A stretch of DNA of 64,000 nucleotides, taken from NCBI RefSeq assembly GCF_002080045.1, contig NZ_MUIN01000011.1, forward strand, positions 378,354 to 442,353. The letters are read 5' to 3'. The notes below the pieces were generated by a model, which ran no database searches, was not told where the DNA came from, and was given only the letters and a program-made list of their open reading frames with translations. The translations under genes were made by a program, and so were the position numbers. The DNA is from Pseudomonas sp. Bc-h. GTDB taxonomy: Bacteria > Pseudomonadota > Gammaproteobacteria > Pseudomonadales > Pseudomonadaceae. Below are positions 42,053-50,434 of this stretch, one piece after another (position 1 is the stretch's first letter; every line of letters begins with the position of its first letter).

Positions 42053-42781
42053 ATGTTCGAAACTCTCCTGCAAAACCTGGGACTGTCCGCGTTCAGCCTC
42101 AAGGGCTTCGGCCCGTTGCTGCTTCAGGGCACCTGGATGACCGTCAAATTATCGGTAATGTCGCTGCTGCTGGCCATCGTGCTCGGCCTGCTGGGCGCCA
42201 GTGCCAAACTGTCCAAAGCCGCCATCCTGCGCGTTCCGGCACAGATCTACACGACGTTGATTCGTGGCGTACCGGATCTGGTGCTGATGCTGCTGATCTT
42301 CTACAGCCTGCAAACCTGGTTGACGACGCTGACTGAAGCGCTGGAATGGGACTACATCGAAATCGATCCCTTCGCCGCCGGTGTCATCACCCTCGGCTTC
42401 ATTTACGGCGCGTATTTCACTGAAACCTTCCGTGGCGCGATTCTCGCGGTGCCACGTGGACAAGTCGAAGCCGCGACTGCTTATGGCTTGAGCCGCTCCC
42501 AGCGTTTCCGCTTCGTGGTGTTCCCTCAGATGATGCGCTTTGCCCTTCCTGGTATTGGCAACAACTGGCAAGTGGTGCTCAAGGCCACCGCGCTGGTGTC
42601 GATCATCGGCTTGGCCGATCTGGTCAAGGCTTCTCAGGATGCGGGCAAGAGCACCTATCAGCTGTTCTATTTTCTGGTGCTTGCGGCGTTGATCTATCTG
42701 GTCATCACCAGCGTCTCCAACTTTGCCCTGCGCTGGGCTGAACGGCGTTATGCCGCGGGCAGCCGGGAGGCTAAACGATGA
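42053..42781 (+). CDS. aotQ: Basic amino acid ABC permease AotQ
   Basis: A 242-residue HisQ-type permease with about five helices. The polar-amino-acid permease signature is clear: LIRGVPDLVLMLLIFY (about 63-78) and the EAA loop GQVEAATAYGLSRSQRFRFVVFPQM (about 135-160). It pairs with AotM. The stop overlaps the aotM start (ATGA). Confidence 0.93.
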   Translation: MFETLLQNLGLSAFSLKGFGPLLLQGTWMTVKLSVMSLLLAIVLGLLGASAKLSKAAILRVPAQIYTTLIRGVPDLVLMLLIFYSLQTWLTTLTEALEWDYIEIDPFAAGVITLGFIYGAYFTETFRGAILAVPRGQVEAATAYGLSRSQRFRFVVFPQMMRFALPGIGNNWQVVLKATALVSIIGLADLVKASQDAGKSTYQLFYFLVLAALIYLVITSVSNFALRWAERRYAAGSREAKR

Positions 42782-43488
42782 TTGAATTGCTTCAGGAATA
42801 CTGGCGCGCCTTCCTTTATACCGACGGCCAGAACATTACCGGCCTGGCCATGACCCTGTGGCTGCTCAGCGCTTCGATCGCCATTGGCTTCGTCGCGTCG
42901 ATCCCGCTGTCCATCGCCCGGGTTTCGCCCAACCCGCTGGTTCGCTGGCCGGTGCAGTTCTACACCTACCTGTTCCGCGGCACCCCGCTCTATATCCAGC
43001 TCCTGATCTGCTACACCGGGATCTACAGCCTTTCCGTGGTTCGCGATCAGCCGATGCTCAACGCGTTCTTCCGCGATGCAATGAACTGCACCATCCTGGC
43101 GTTCGCTCTCAACACCTGCGCCTACACCACCGAAATTTTCGCCGGTGCGATTCGCAGCATGAACCACGGCGAAGTCGAGGCAGCCAAAGCTTACGGCCTG
43201 ACCGGCTGGCGTCTATACACCTACGTGATCATGCCCTCGGCGCTGCGTCGCTCGCTGCCTTACTACAGCAACGAAGTGATCCTGATGCTGCACTCGACCA
43301 CCGTAGCCTTCACCGCTACCGTGCCGGACATCCTCAAGGTCGCCCGGGATGCAAACTCGGCCACCTTCCTGACGTTCCAGTCCTTCGGCATCGCCGCGCT
43401 GATCTACCTCTCGGTGACCTTCATTCTGGTCGGCCTGTTCCGACTGGCCGAACGCCGCTGGCTTGCCTTCCTCGGCCCGTCTCACTAG
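42778..43488 (+). CDS. aotM: Basic amino acid ABC permease AotM
   Basis: A 236-residue HisM-type permease with the typical FRGTPLYIQLLICYTGIYSL segment and the EAA loop NHGEVEAAKAYGLTGWRLYTYVIMP (about 122-146). It forms the channel with AotQ. It starts inside the aotQ stop and is followed after nine bases by the deacylase-like gene. Confidence 0.93.
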   Translation: MIELLQEYWRAFLYTDGQNITGLAMTLWLLSASIAIGFVASIPLSIARVSPNPLVRWPVQFYTYLFRGTPLYIQLLICYTGIYSLSVVRDQPMLNAFFRDAMNCTILAFALNTCAYTTEIFAGAIRSMNHGEVEAAKAYGLTGWRLYTYVIMPSALRRSLPYYSNEVILMLHSTTVAFTATVPDILKVARDANSATFLTFQSFGIAALIYLSVTFILVGLFRLAERRWLAFLGPSH

Positions 43489-43497
43489 GACCTGCGC

Positions 43498-44616
43498 ATG
43501 CGACACCAGACCCATGATCTGCTGGCCCCGGTGCCAGGCACCGCGCGGCAGATCCACAGCTTCCACTACGGCCCGGAAAACGGCGCCTGCAAGATCTACA
43601 TCCAGTCGTCGCTGCACGCCGACGAACTACCCGGCATGCTGGTTTCCTGGTACTTGAAACAGCGTCTGGCGGAGCTGGAAAAAGCCGGTCAACTACTGGG
43701 AGAAATCGTCGTGGTTCCGGTCGCCAACCCCATCGGGCTGGAACAGGTGCTGATGGACATCCCGCTCGGGCGTTACGAACTGGAAAGCGGCCAGAACTTC
43801 AACCGCTGGTTCGTCGACCTGAGCCAGCAGGTGGGCGATGAAGTCGAGTCACTGCTGAGCGATGACGAGAAACATAACGTCGTTGTGATCCGTAAAAGCC
43901 TGCGCGCCGCCCTGCTCGCGCGCACCGGCCCCACTCAGCTGGAATCGCAGCGTCTTGCATTGCAACGTCTGGCCTGCGATGCCGACATGGTGCTGGACCT
44001 GCATTGCGATTTCGAATCGGTCGAGCATCTGTACACCACGCCTGAGGCCTGGTCACAGGTCGAGCCACTGTCGCGCTATATCGGCGCTCAAGCCAGCCTG
44101 TTGGCCACAGATTCGGGCGGTCAGTCGTTCGACGAATGCTTCACGCTGGTCTGGTGGCAGTTGCAACAACGCTTTGAACATCGCTTCCCGATCCCTCTGG
44201 GCAGCTTTTCCGTGACCCTCGAACTGCGCGGTCAAGGCGATGTAAACCACGCACTGGGCAGCCGCGACTGCCAGGCGATCATCAGCTATCTGATGCACTT
44301 CGGCGCGATTGCCGGTGAGCCAGTAGCGCAACCTGAACTTATTTATCCGGCGACGCCACTAGCGGCGGTCGAACCGGTTGCCACGCCTGTCGGCGGCCTG
44401 CTGGTGTTCTGCACACTGCCAGGCGAATACGTCGAGGCCGGGCAACTGATCGCTGAGGTCATCGACCCGATCAGCGACGCGGTGACCCCGATCCACGCGG
44501 CCAACGCCGGCCTTATGTACGCCCGCTCATTGCGACGCATGGCGACCGCCGGCATGGTCATCGCCCATGTCGCCGGCACCGTGGCCTTGCGCAGCGGCTA
44601 CTTACTTTCTCCTTAA
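43498..44616 (+). CDS. aotO: Succinylglutamate desuccinylase/aspartoacylase-family protein (AotO-like)
   Basis: A 372-residue zinc-carboxypeptidase-like protein of the AstE/aspartoacylase family. Zinc ligands are likely H41 and E44 in SSLHADELPG and a His in DLHCDFES (about 163-170). A GSFSVTLELRG segment carries the conserved catalytic Glu. The C-terminal part (about 295-372) is a biotinyl-like barrel (LPGEYVEAGQLIAEVIDP). The same gene sits between the permease and ATPase genes of the P. aeruginosa aot operon, where it was reported as not required for uptake (from memory). Its substrate is presumably an acylated basic amino acid. Confidence 0.9.
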   Translation: MRHQTHDLLAPVPGTARQIHSFHYGPENGACKIYIQSSLHADELPGMLVSWYLKQRLAELEKAGQLLGEIVVVPVANPIGLEQVLMDIPLGRYELESGQNFNRWFVDLSQQVGDEVESLLSDDEKHNVVVIRKSLRAALLARTGPTQLESQRLALQRLACDADMVLDLHCDFESVEHLYTTPEAWSQVEPLSRYIGAQASLLATDSGGQSFDECFTLVWWQLQQRFEHRFPIPLGSFSVTLELRGQGDVNHALGSRDCQAIISYLMHFGAIAGEPVAQPELIYPATPLAAVEPVATPVGGLLVFCTLPGEYVEAGQLIAEVIDPISDAVTPIHAANAGLMYARSLRRMATAGMVIAHVAGTVALRSGYLLSP

Positions 44617-44628
44617 GGATTGCCAGTC

Positions 44629-45393
44629 ATGTACAAACTGACCATCGATGGCCTGCATAAAAGCTACGGTGACCATGAGGTGCTCAAAGGCGTATCGCTC
44701 AAGGCCAACGTCGGTGACGTGATCTGCCTGATCGGTGCCAGCGGCTCGGGCAAGAGTACCTTCCTGCGCTGCATCAACTTTCTCGAACAACCCAACGACG
44801 GCGCCATGAGCCTGGATGGCCAGCAAGTGCGTATGGTCAGCGACGCCAGCGGCATGCGTGTGGCCGATCCGGCAGAACTGCAGCGCATCCGCACGCGCCT
44901 GGCGATGGTGTTCCAGCACTTCAACCTGTGGAGCCACATGACGGTGCTGGAGAACATCACCATGGCGCCACGCCGGGTGCTGGGCGTATCCAAGGTCGAG
45001 GCCGAAGATCGCGCGCGCAAGTATCTGGAAAAGGTTGGCCTGCCTGCCCGCGTCGCCGATCAATACCCGGCGTTCCTTTCCGGCGGCCAGCAACAGCGCG
45101 TAGCGATTGCGCGTGCGCTGGCGATGGAGCCTGAAATCATGCTGTTCGACGAGCCAACTTCGGCCCTCGACCCTGAACTGGTGGGCGAAGTGCTGAAGGT
45201 GATCCAGGGCCTGGCCGAAGAAGGCCGCACGATGATACTGGTGACCCACGAAATGGGCTTCGCTCGCAAAGTGGCGAATCAGGTGGTGTTCCTGCATCAG
45301 GGCCAGATCGAAGAAATCGGCCATCCGGACGATGTGCTGGGTAACCCGAAGAGCGAACGGTTGAAGCAGTTCCTGAGTGGGAACCTGAAATAA
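44629..45393 (+). CDS. aotP: Basic amino acid ABC ATPase AotP
   Basis: A 254-residue HisP/GlnQ-type ATPase: Walker A GASGSGKST (about 35-43), Q-loop VFQHFNLWSHMT, signature LSGGQQQRVAIARAL, Walker B IMLFDEPTSALDPE and switch LVTHEMGFARKVA. I place the start at ATG 44629, nine bases after TTAAGGA; a TTG at 44620 could add three residues. It is the last operon gene. The regulator gene argR, which follows aotP in PAO1, is not here; a REP and then the Lhr helicase follow instead. Confidence 0.94.
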   Translation: MYKLTIDGLHKSYGDHEVLKGVSLKANVGDVICLIGASGSGKSTFLRCINFLEQPNDGAMSLDGQQVRMVSDASGMRVADPAELQRIRTRLAMVFQHFNLWSHMTVLENITMAPRRVLGVSKVEAEDRARKYLEKVGLPARVADQYPAFLSGGQQQRVAIARALAMEPEIMLFDEPTSALDPELVGEVLKVIQGLAEEGRTMILVTHEMGFARKVANQVVFLHQGQIEEIGHPDDVLGNPKSERLKQFLSGNLK

Positions 45394-45427
45394 CTGGTAA
45401 TGCTGACTCTGGGATGACCATGACCCC

Positions 45428-45493
45428 TAGCCGTCCGTCTTGCCGGCGGTAGCGCCCGTGAGACCGCAACCGCCGGCAAGCCGGACGGCTACA
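45428..45493. repeat. REP palindrome pair bordering the aot block
   Basis: A near-perfect doublet: 'tagccgtccgtcttgccggcggt' and 'accgccggcaagccggacggcta' are inverted repeats around 'agcgcccgtgagaccgca'. It lies between aotP and the helicase gene. Confidence 0.9.
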
Positions 45494-45589
45494 GTGCCCA
45501 ACGCGGCTTGAATCCGCGCCGCATAAAATCCGACCAAACTTATCTCAGCTGCGCACGGTCTCTGACTTAAACCCTCTCAGAGCCCGCGC

Positions 45590-48082
45590 ATGCCCAAAAC
45601 CGTCAATTTCGCACAGCGCTGGTTTGCTTCTCGTGGATGGAAGCCCTTTGCCTTTCAGAAAGAAGTGTGGGGGTCCGTGGCCGATGGTGAGTCCGGTTTG
45701 CTGCATGCCAGCACGGGCGCGGGCAAGACTTACTCTGTGTGGTTCGGCGCACTCAATCGGTTCGCCCGAACGGTCCCTGCCACGACTAACGACAAACCGC
45801 GCAAACGCAAACCTGCACCTGCTCCGCTGCAAGTGCTGTGGATCACTCCCATGCGCGCCCTTGCCGCCGACACCGCGCGAGCCCTTGAAGCGCCGCTGAA
45901 GGATCTGGACATTGCGTGGAGCGTCGGCCTGCGAACCGGTGACACCAGCAGCAGCGAGCGCGCCAGACAGAGCCGTCGCCTGCCCTCCGCGCTCATCACC
46001 ACCCCTGAGAGCCTGACCCTGCTGCTCACCCGCGCCGACGCCCAGGCGACGTTCTCGACGCTGAAGATGGTCGTAGTGGACGAATGGCACGAGTTGATCG
46101 GCAACAAACGCGGCGTTCAACTGCAACTGGCGCTGGCGCGTTTACGGCAGTGGAATCCCGCGCTTATCGTCTGGGGGCTCTCCGCCACACTGGGCAATCA
46201 GGCTCATGCACAGCAAGTGCTCTTGGGCGAAGGGGGCACTGCGGTGCAGGGCAAGGTGGTCAAGGAGCTGATCGTCGACACGCTCATTCCCCAGAGCATC
46301 GAGCGGTTTCCCTGGGCCGGGCACATGGGGTTGAAAATGCTGCCCCAGGTGCTCGCCGAAGTGGACAGCAGCGCCAGTTGCCTGCTGTTCACCAACACTC
46401 GCGCGCAATCGGAAATCTGGTATCAGGCATTGCTCGAAGCTCGGCCTGACTGGGCTGGTTTGATCGCCCTGCATCACGGCTCGCTGTCACGGGAAGTCCG
46501 GGATTGGGTCGAACGCGCGCTGAAAGAGGGGCATCTCAAGGCGGTGGTCTGCACCTCCAGTCTCGATCTGGGGGTGGATTTTCTGCCAGTGGAGCGCGTG
46601 TTGCAGATCGGCTCGGCCAAAGGCGTAGCACGCCTGATGCAACGCGCCGGACGCTCTGGTCATGCGCCCGGTCGGCCCTCCAGGGTCACGCTGGTGCCCA
46701 CGCACAGTCTGGAGCTGGTCGAGGCCGCCGCTGCTCGCGATGCGGTCGCCGCACGGCAAGTTGAGCCCAGGGAATCACCGCACAAGCCGCTGGACGTTCT
46801 CGTACAGCATCTGGTGAGCATGGCGCTCGGTGGCGGATTCTTGCCTGACGAGTTGCTGGCCGAGATCCGTACGGCTTGGGCCTATAGCGACCTGACCGAT
46901 GAAGAGTGGCAATGGGCACTGGCGTTCGTGCGCCATGGCGGTTTGTCGCTCACGGCGTACCCCGATTACCGAAGGGTCGAGCCTGACGAGCACGGCGTCT
47001 GGCGCGTGCCCGATGCGCGGTTGGCGCGTCGGCACCGGATGAGCGTAGGCACCATCGTCAGTGACGCCAGCATCAACGTGAAGTACTGGAGCAAGGGGGG
47101 CGGCGGTGGATCGCTGGGCAGCGTCGAGGAAGGCTTCATCGCTCGCCTCAAGCCTGGCGATGGCTTCCTGTTCAGCGGACGATTGCTGGAACTGGTCAGG
47201 GTAGAAAACATGACCGCTTACGTGAAACGGGCCACAGTCAAAAAAGCCGCTGTCCCACGCTGGAATGGCGGGCGTATGCCGCTCTCCAGCGAACTGGCCG
47301 ACGCAGTGGTCGAGAAATTCGACGCTGCCTCCCACGGCAACTATGACAGCCCGGAAATGCACACGGTCAGCCCCTTGCTGGAAGTCCAGCGAGAATGGTC
47401 AGGCCTGCCACGCAAGGACACCCTGCTGGCCGAAGTACTGAAATCTCGGGAAGGCTGGCACCTTTTTCTCTATCCGTTCGCTGGACGCCACGTGCATCTG
47501 GGGCTCGCCAGCCTCTTGGCCTGGCGGCTGAGCCGCGATAACCCGCTGACCTTCTCCATCGCAGTCAACGACTACGGGTTTGAGCTGCTGAGCGCCACTG
47601 AAGTCGACTGGTCTCAACGCCTGAACACGCAACTGTTCACGCAAGAGCATCTGCTGGCCGACATCATCGCCAGCCTCAATGCAGGAGAACTTGCCCTGCG
47701 CCGCTTTCGCGAAATCGCCCGGATTGCCGGGCTGGTTTTCTCTGGCTATCCCGGCGCGCCGAAAAGCAACCGTCAGCTGCAGGCCTCCAGCGGGTTGTTC
47801 TTCGAAGTATTCAAACAGTACGACGCCAGCAATCTGCTGTTGACCCAGGCCGAGGAAGAAGTGCTGCGTCAGGAACTGGATGTGAATCGGCTTGAGCAGA
47901 CATTACAGCGCATCAACAGTCGGACACTGGATCTGCACCTCATCAAGCGCCCGACGCCCATGGCGTTTCCGCTGTTGGTAGAACGCATGCGTGAGAGCCT
48001 GAGCACCGAGAAACTGTCGGATCGCATCGCACGCATGGTGCGCGATCTTGAGAAAGCGGCAGGTCCTGAGGTCAACGCATGA
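45590..48082 (+). CDS. Ligase-associated Lhr-like DEXH-box helicase
   Basis: An 830-residue Lhr-core-type 3'-5' helicase. Motif Q/I: FAFQKEVWG and HASTGAGKTYSVW (Walker A about 43-49). Motif II: VVVDEWHELIG, the DEWH variant typical of this subgroup. Motif III: GLSATLGN. Second lobe: LLFTNTRAQSEIWYQALLEA, LDLGVDFLPVERVLQIGS, and motif VI LMQRAGRSGHAPG. A winged-helix and Lhr-specific C-terminal domain follow. Relatives belong to the ligase/exonuclease/PdeM cluster (TIGR04121 type). The stop overlaps the PdeM start (ATGA). Its usual partners, ligase and exonuclease, lie 4.8 kb upstream across the aot operon. Confidence 0.92.
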   Translation: MPKTVNFAQRWFASRGWKPFAFQKEVWGSVADGESGLLHASTGAGKTYSVWFGALNRFARTVPATTNDKPRKRKPAPAPLQVLWITPMRALAADTARALEAPLKDLDIAWSVGLRTGDTSSSERARQSRRLPSALITTPESLTLLLTRADAQATFSTLKMVVVDEWHELIGNKRGVQLQLALARLRQWNPALIVWGLSATLGNQAHAQQVLLGEGGTAVQGKVVKELIVDTLIPQSIERFPWAGHMGLKMLPQVLAEVDSSASCLLFTNTRAQSEIWYQALLEARPDWAGLIALHHGSLSREVRDWVERALKEGHLKAVVCTSSLDLGVDFLPVERVLQIGSAKGVARLMQRAGRSGHAPGRPSRVTLVPTHSLELVEAAAARDAVAARQVEPRESPHKPLDVLVQHLVSMALGGGFLPDELLAEIRTAWAYSDLTDEEWQWALAFVRHGGLSLTAYPDYRRVEPDEHGVWRVPDARLARRHRMSVGTIVSDASINVKYWSKGGGGGSLGSVEEGFIARLKPGDGFLFSGRLLELVRVENMTAYVKRATVKKAAVPRWNGGRMPLSSELADAVVEKFDAASHGNYDSPEMHTVSPLLEVQREWSGLPRKDTLLAEVLKSREGWHLFLYPFAGRHVHLGLASLLAWRLSRDNPLTFSIAVNDYGFELLSATEVDWSQRLNTQLFTQEHLLADIIASLNAGELALRRFREIARIAGLVFSGYPGAPKSNRQLQASSGLFFEVFKQYDASNLLLTQAEEEVLRQELDVNRLEQTLQRINSRTLDLHLIKRPTPMAFPLLVERMRESLSTEKLSDRIARMVRDLEKAAGPEVNA

Positions 48083-48735
48083 GGCCGTATCTGTCGATAG
48101 AGCTGGCGGGAGCCGAACTCTGGCTGCTGGCCGACAAAGCCGTCTACTACCCCGCTGAGCACGCGCTGTTGATTGCTGACGCGCATTTCGGCAAGGCCGC
48201 CGCCTATCGAAGACTGGGACAGCCGGTTCCCCATGGCACCACGGACGACAACCTACAGCGGCTGGACAAGCTTCTGGCCGCCTATGACTGTCGTCGCCTG
48301 ATTTTTCTCGGAGATTTCCTCCATGCACCCGAGTCTCACGCCCCGGCGACGCTGTCGGCATTGCAAGCCTGGCGCGAGCGGCACTCTTCTGTGGCCATCA
48401 CATTGATTCGTGGCAATCACGACAAGCGCGCAGGCGATCCGCCAGCGCAGCTAAACATCCATGTGCTGCCAGAACCTCTGTTGCTGGGCCCTTTTGCGCT
48501 GCAACACGAGCCCGACCCTCATCCTTCTCACCATGTGCTGGCCGGTCATGTGCATCCCGCCTATCGGCTTTTCGGCAAAGGCCGACAACGCCTGCGCCTG
48601 CCCTGCTTTTATGTGCAGGCACAGGTCAGTCTCCTCCCGGCATTCGGCGCCTTTACGGGCGGGATGAATATCGAAAGAGGAGAAAACAGCAAGGTTTATG
48701 TGGTCGGAGACGGCGCAGTCTGGGAAACGCTCTGA
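48079..48735 (+). CDS. pdeM: Ligase-associated metallophosphoesterase PdeM
   Basis: A 218-residue Mn-dependent phosphoesterase/DNA nuclease. All metal motifs are visible: IADAHFGK (about 33-40), FLGDFLHA (about 75-82), RGNHDKRAG (about 112-120), and the C-terminal LAGHVHPAYRL (about 153-163). It is the fourth member of the ligase-associated repair cluster and is translationally coupled to the helicase. The protein lacks signal peptide and membrane segments, so it is cytosolic. Confidence 0.9.
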   Translation: MRPYLSIELAGAELWLLADKAVYYPAEHALLIADAHFGKAAAYRRLGQPVPHGTTDDNLQRLDKLLAAYDCRRLIFLGDFLHAPESHAPATLSALQAWRERHSSVAITLIRGNHDKRAGDPPAQLNIHVLPEPLLLGPFALQHEPDPHPSHHVLAGHVHPAYRLFGKGRQRLRLPCFYVQAQVSLLPAFGAFTGGMNIERGENSKVYVVGDGAVWETL

Positions 48736-48814
48736 GGCGTCCACTGGACCGTCCGAATGCAGAACTTTGCCAAATGATTCCTGCCGATGCCGCAGCACCG
48801 GCAGGAGTCCGTTC

Positions 48815-49036
48815 TCAGGCGACTGGAGCGGGAGGTGGCTCGTCGGGCAGCGTTGGCTCGCCGGGCTCTTCAGGCTGAGGATAATCGTTGGGGGTGTCCG
48901 GATTCGGCTGACCGGGGATGCCGCCGGCCACCATGTTGTTCAGATGGGGATGCGCTAACAGCGACCAAGCCAGCAACCCAACCTGATTCTGTGCGGGGTC
49001 GGCTTCCTTGCTGCTGGTTTTGATTTGTCTCTTCAT
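48815..49036 (-). CDS. Small proline-rich hypothetical protein (73 aa)
   Basis: The ATG at 49036 is preceded by AGGAGTGCCCT, a good ribosome binding site. The sequence has a polar basic N-terminus (MKRQIKTSSKEADP), a short hydrophobic patch (VGLLAWSLLAH, about 19-29) and a C-terminal half very rich in Pro and Glu (PGQPNPDTPNDYPQPEEPGEP). No domain is recognised. The non-overlapping, well-spaced position and strong RBS favour a real gene over chance. It is convergent with pdeM and in the same direction as dcd. Confidence 0.6.
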   Translation of the reverse strand: MKRQIKTSSKEADPAQNQVGLLAWSLLAHPHLNNMVAGGIPGQPNPDTPNDYPQPEEPGEPTLPDEPPPAPVA

Positions 49037-49158
49037 AGGGCACTCCTGAGCGTTGGCCCCATCCGCATGGTGCGGATGGGAACAGTTCAGTCAATAGAGT
49101 GCTGATCTCGAGACTAATTCACTTTCGAAATGACCAACGGTGCTTCAAACGGCAAGAC

Positions 49159-49725
49159 TCAGGTACGTGGCAACGTGACGCCACGCTGCCCCTGGTACTT
49201 GCCGCCGCGATCCTTGTAGGACACTTCACACTCCTCGTCAGACTCCAGAAACAACATCTGTGCGACGCCTTCGTTCGCGTAGATCTTGGCCGGCAGCGTG
49301 GTGGTGTTGGAGAACTCCAGGGTGACGTGGCCTTCCCATTCCGGTTCCAGCGGCGTCACGTTGACGATGATCCCGCAACGCGCATAGGTGCTTTTACCCA
49401 GACAGATGGTCAGAACGTTACGAGGAATGCGGAAGTACTCGACGGTGCGGGCCAGTGCGAAGGAGTTCGGCGGGATGATGCAAACGTCGCTCTTGATGTC
49501 GACGAAGCTCTTCTCGTCGAAATTCTTCGGATCGACGGTCGCCGAATTGATGTTGGTGAACACCTTGAATTCGTCGGCGCAGCGTACGTCGTAGCCGTAG
49601 CTGGAAACGCCGAAGGAGATCAGCCGGTCAGCGCCCTCACCGCGCATCTGGCGTTCAACGAAGGGCTCGATCATGCCGTGCTCTTGCGCCATGCGGCGAA
49701 TCCACTTGTCCGATTTGATGCTCAT
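49159..49725 (-). CDS. dcd: dCTP deaminase Dcd
   Basis: A 188-residue trimeric enzyme that converts dCTP to dUTP for thymidylate synthesis. The start is MSIKSDKWIRRMAQEHGMIEPF; the open frame upstream is not conserved. Diagnostic segments: SSYGYDVRCADEFKVF, the catalytic region CIIPPNSFALARTVEYFRIPR, GKSTYARCGIIVNVTPLEPEWEGHVTLEFSNT with the catalytic Glu, and the C-terminal nucleotide lid SYKDRGGKYQGQRGVTLPR. It is monocistronic and divergent from the cold-shock gene. Confidence 0.96.
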   Translation of the reverse strand: MSIKSDKWIRRMAQEHGMIEPFVERQMRGEGADRLISFGVSSYGYDVRCADEFKVFTNINSATVDPKNFDEKSFVDIKSDVCIIPPNSFALARTVEYFRIPRNVLTICLGKSTYARCGIIVNVTPLEPEWEGHVTLEFSNTTTLPAKIYANEGVAQMLFLESDEECEVSYKDRGGKYQGQRGVTLPRT

Positions 49726-50036
49726 GGCGGTGTCCTGAATAACGAGGTGAAAAAAGATGTCCGGCATCTTACCGGGCATGGGCTCCGGGTTCAAAGACTG
49801 TGCGCGCCGAGCGTTGGAAGCTTTGTGCCTTCTGTCGAAATAAACGAGACATGCCCATTGGCACATCCGGAAAAAAGGGTTAAGGTGCGTCCACTGTGTT
49901 GCTTGTGTCACTGAGAATCTCTACACGATGTTGAATTTCGATCCAACCATCTCCAAGAATTTTTCCTGCTCTTTGCACTCAGTCTCGGCCAGGGTTCTTC
50001 CTGAGTCGCAGTTAACTTTGTCCAAGGAGATACACC
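49726..50036. other. Divergent promoter region and cold-shock leader
   Basis: The 311-bp gap between dcd and the cold-shock gene has no supportable ORF. The part from about 49900 to 50036 is a likely long 5' untranslated leader of the cold-shock mRNA, AT-richer than its surroundings and ending in CAAGGAG before the start. Long structured leaders are typical for cspA-type genes. No temperature-switch structure could be folded by eye. Confidence 0.45.
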
Positions 50037-50246
50037 ATGTCTAATCGCCAAACTGGTACCGTTAAGTGGTTCAACGATGAAAAAGGCTTCGGCTTCATCA
50101 CTCCACAATCCGGTGACGACCTGTTCGTGCACTTCAAAGCCATCCAATCCGACGGCTTCAAAAGCCTGAAAGAAGGCCAGCAGGTCTCTTTCATCGCTAC
50201 CCGCGGTCAGAAAGGCATGCAAGCTGAAGAAGTTCAAGTTATCTAA
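50037..50246 (+). CDS. Cold-shock domain protein (CspA family)
   Basis: A 69-residue single OB-fold protein with both RNA-binding motifs intact: RNP1 KGFGFITP (about 18-25) and RNP2 DLFVHFKAI (about 29-37), plus the GTVKWFNDEK start. It acts as a single-strand nucleic-acid chaperone. Whether it is cold-induced cannot be told from the protein. The long leader before the gene supports post-transcriptional control. RBS CAAGGAG lies eight bases before the ATG, and a strong terminator follows. Confidence 0.95.
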   Translation: MSNRQTGTVKWFNDEKGFGFITPQSGDDLFVHFKAIQSDGFKSLKEGQQVSFIATRGQKGMQAEEVQVI

Positions 50247-50264
50247 CTTGTACTGAATCGCTTC

Positions 50265-50297
50265 AAAAAACCCCGCTCTCAAGGCGGGGTTTTTTTA
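50265..50297 (+). terminator. Terminator after the cold-shock gene
   Basis: The stem accccgc / gcggggt with loop 'tctcaag' is flanked by six As and seven Ts. It is a textbook intrinsic terminator. Confidence 0.93.
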
Positions 50298-50357
50298 TGC
50301 CTGCAGGCTTTGTCTGGCCGGGGCCAGACTGCACCGTCGAAACAAACCCAAACGCCC

Positions 50358-50422
50358 TGCAGCGGTCCGGCTTGCTGGCGGCGACCACTACGCCACCGCG
50401 CACAAGCAGGACTATTACAGGA
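50358..50422. repeat. REP palindrome (degenerate)
   Basis: The arms 'cctgcagcggtccggcttgctggcgg' and 'caagcaggactattacagg' recall the REP doublets elsewhere but are diverged. It lies between two convergent genes. Confidence 0.6.
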
Positions 50423-50434
50423 AAGGATACGGCA

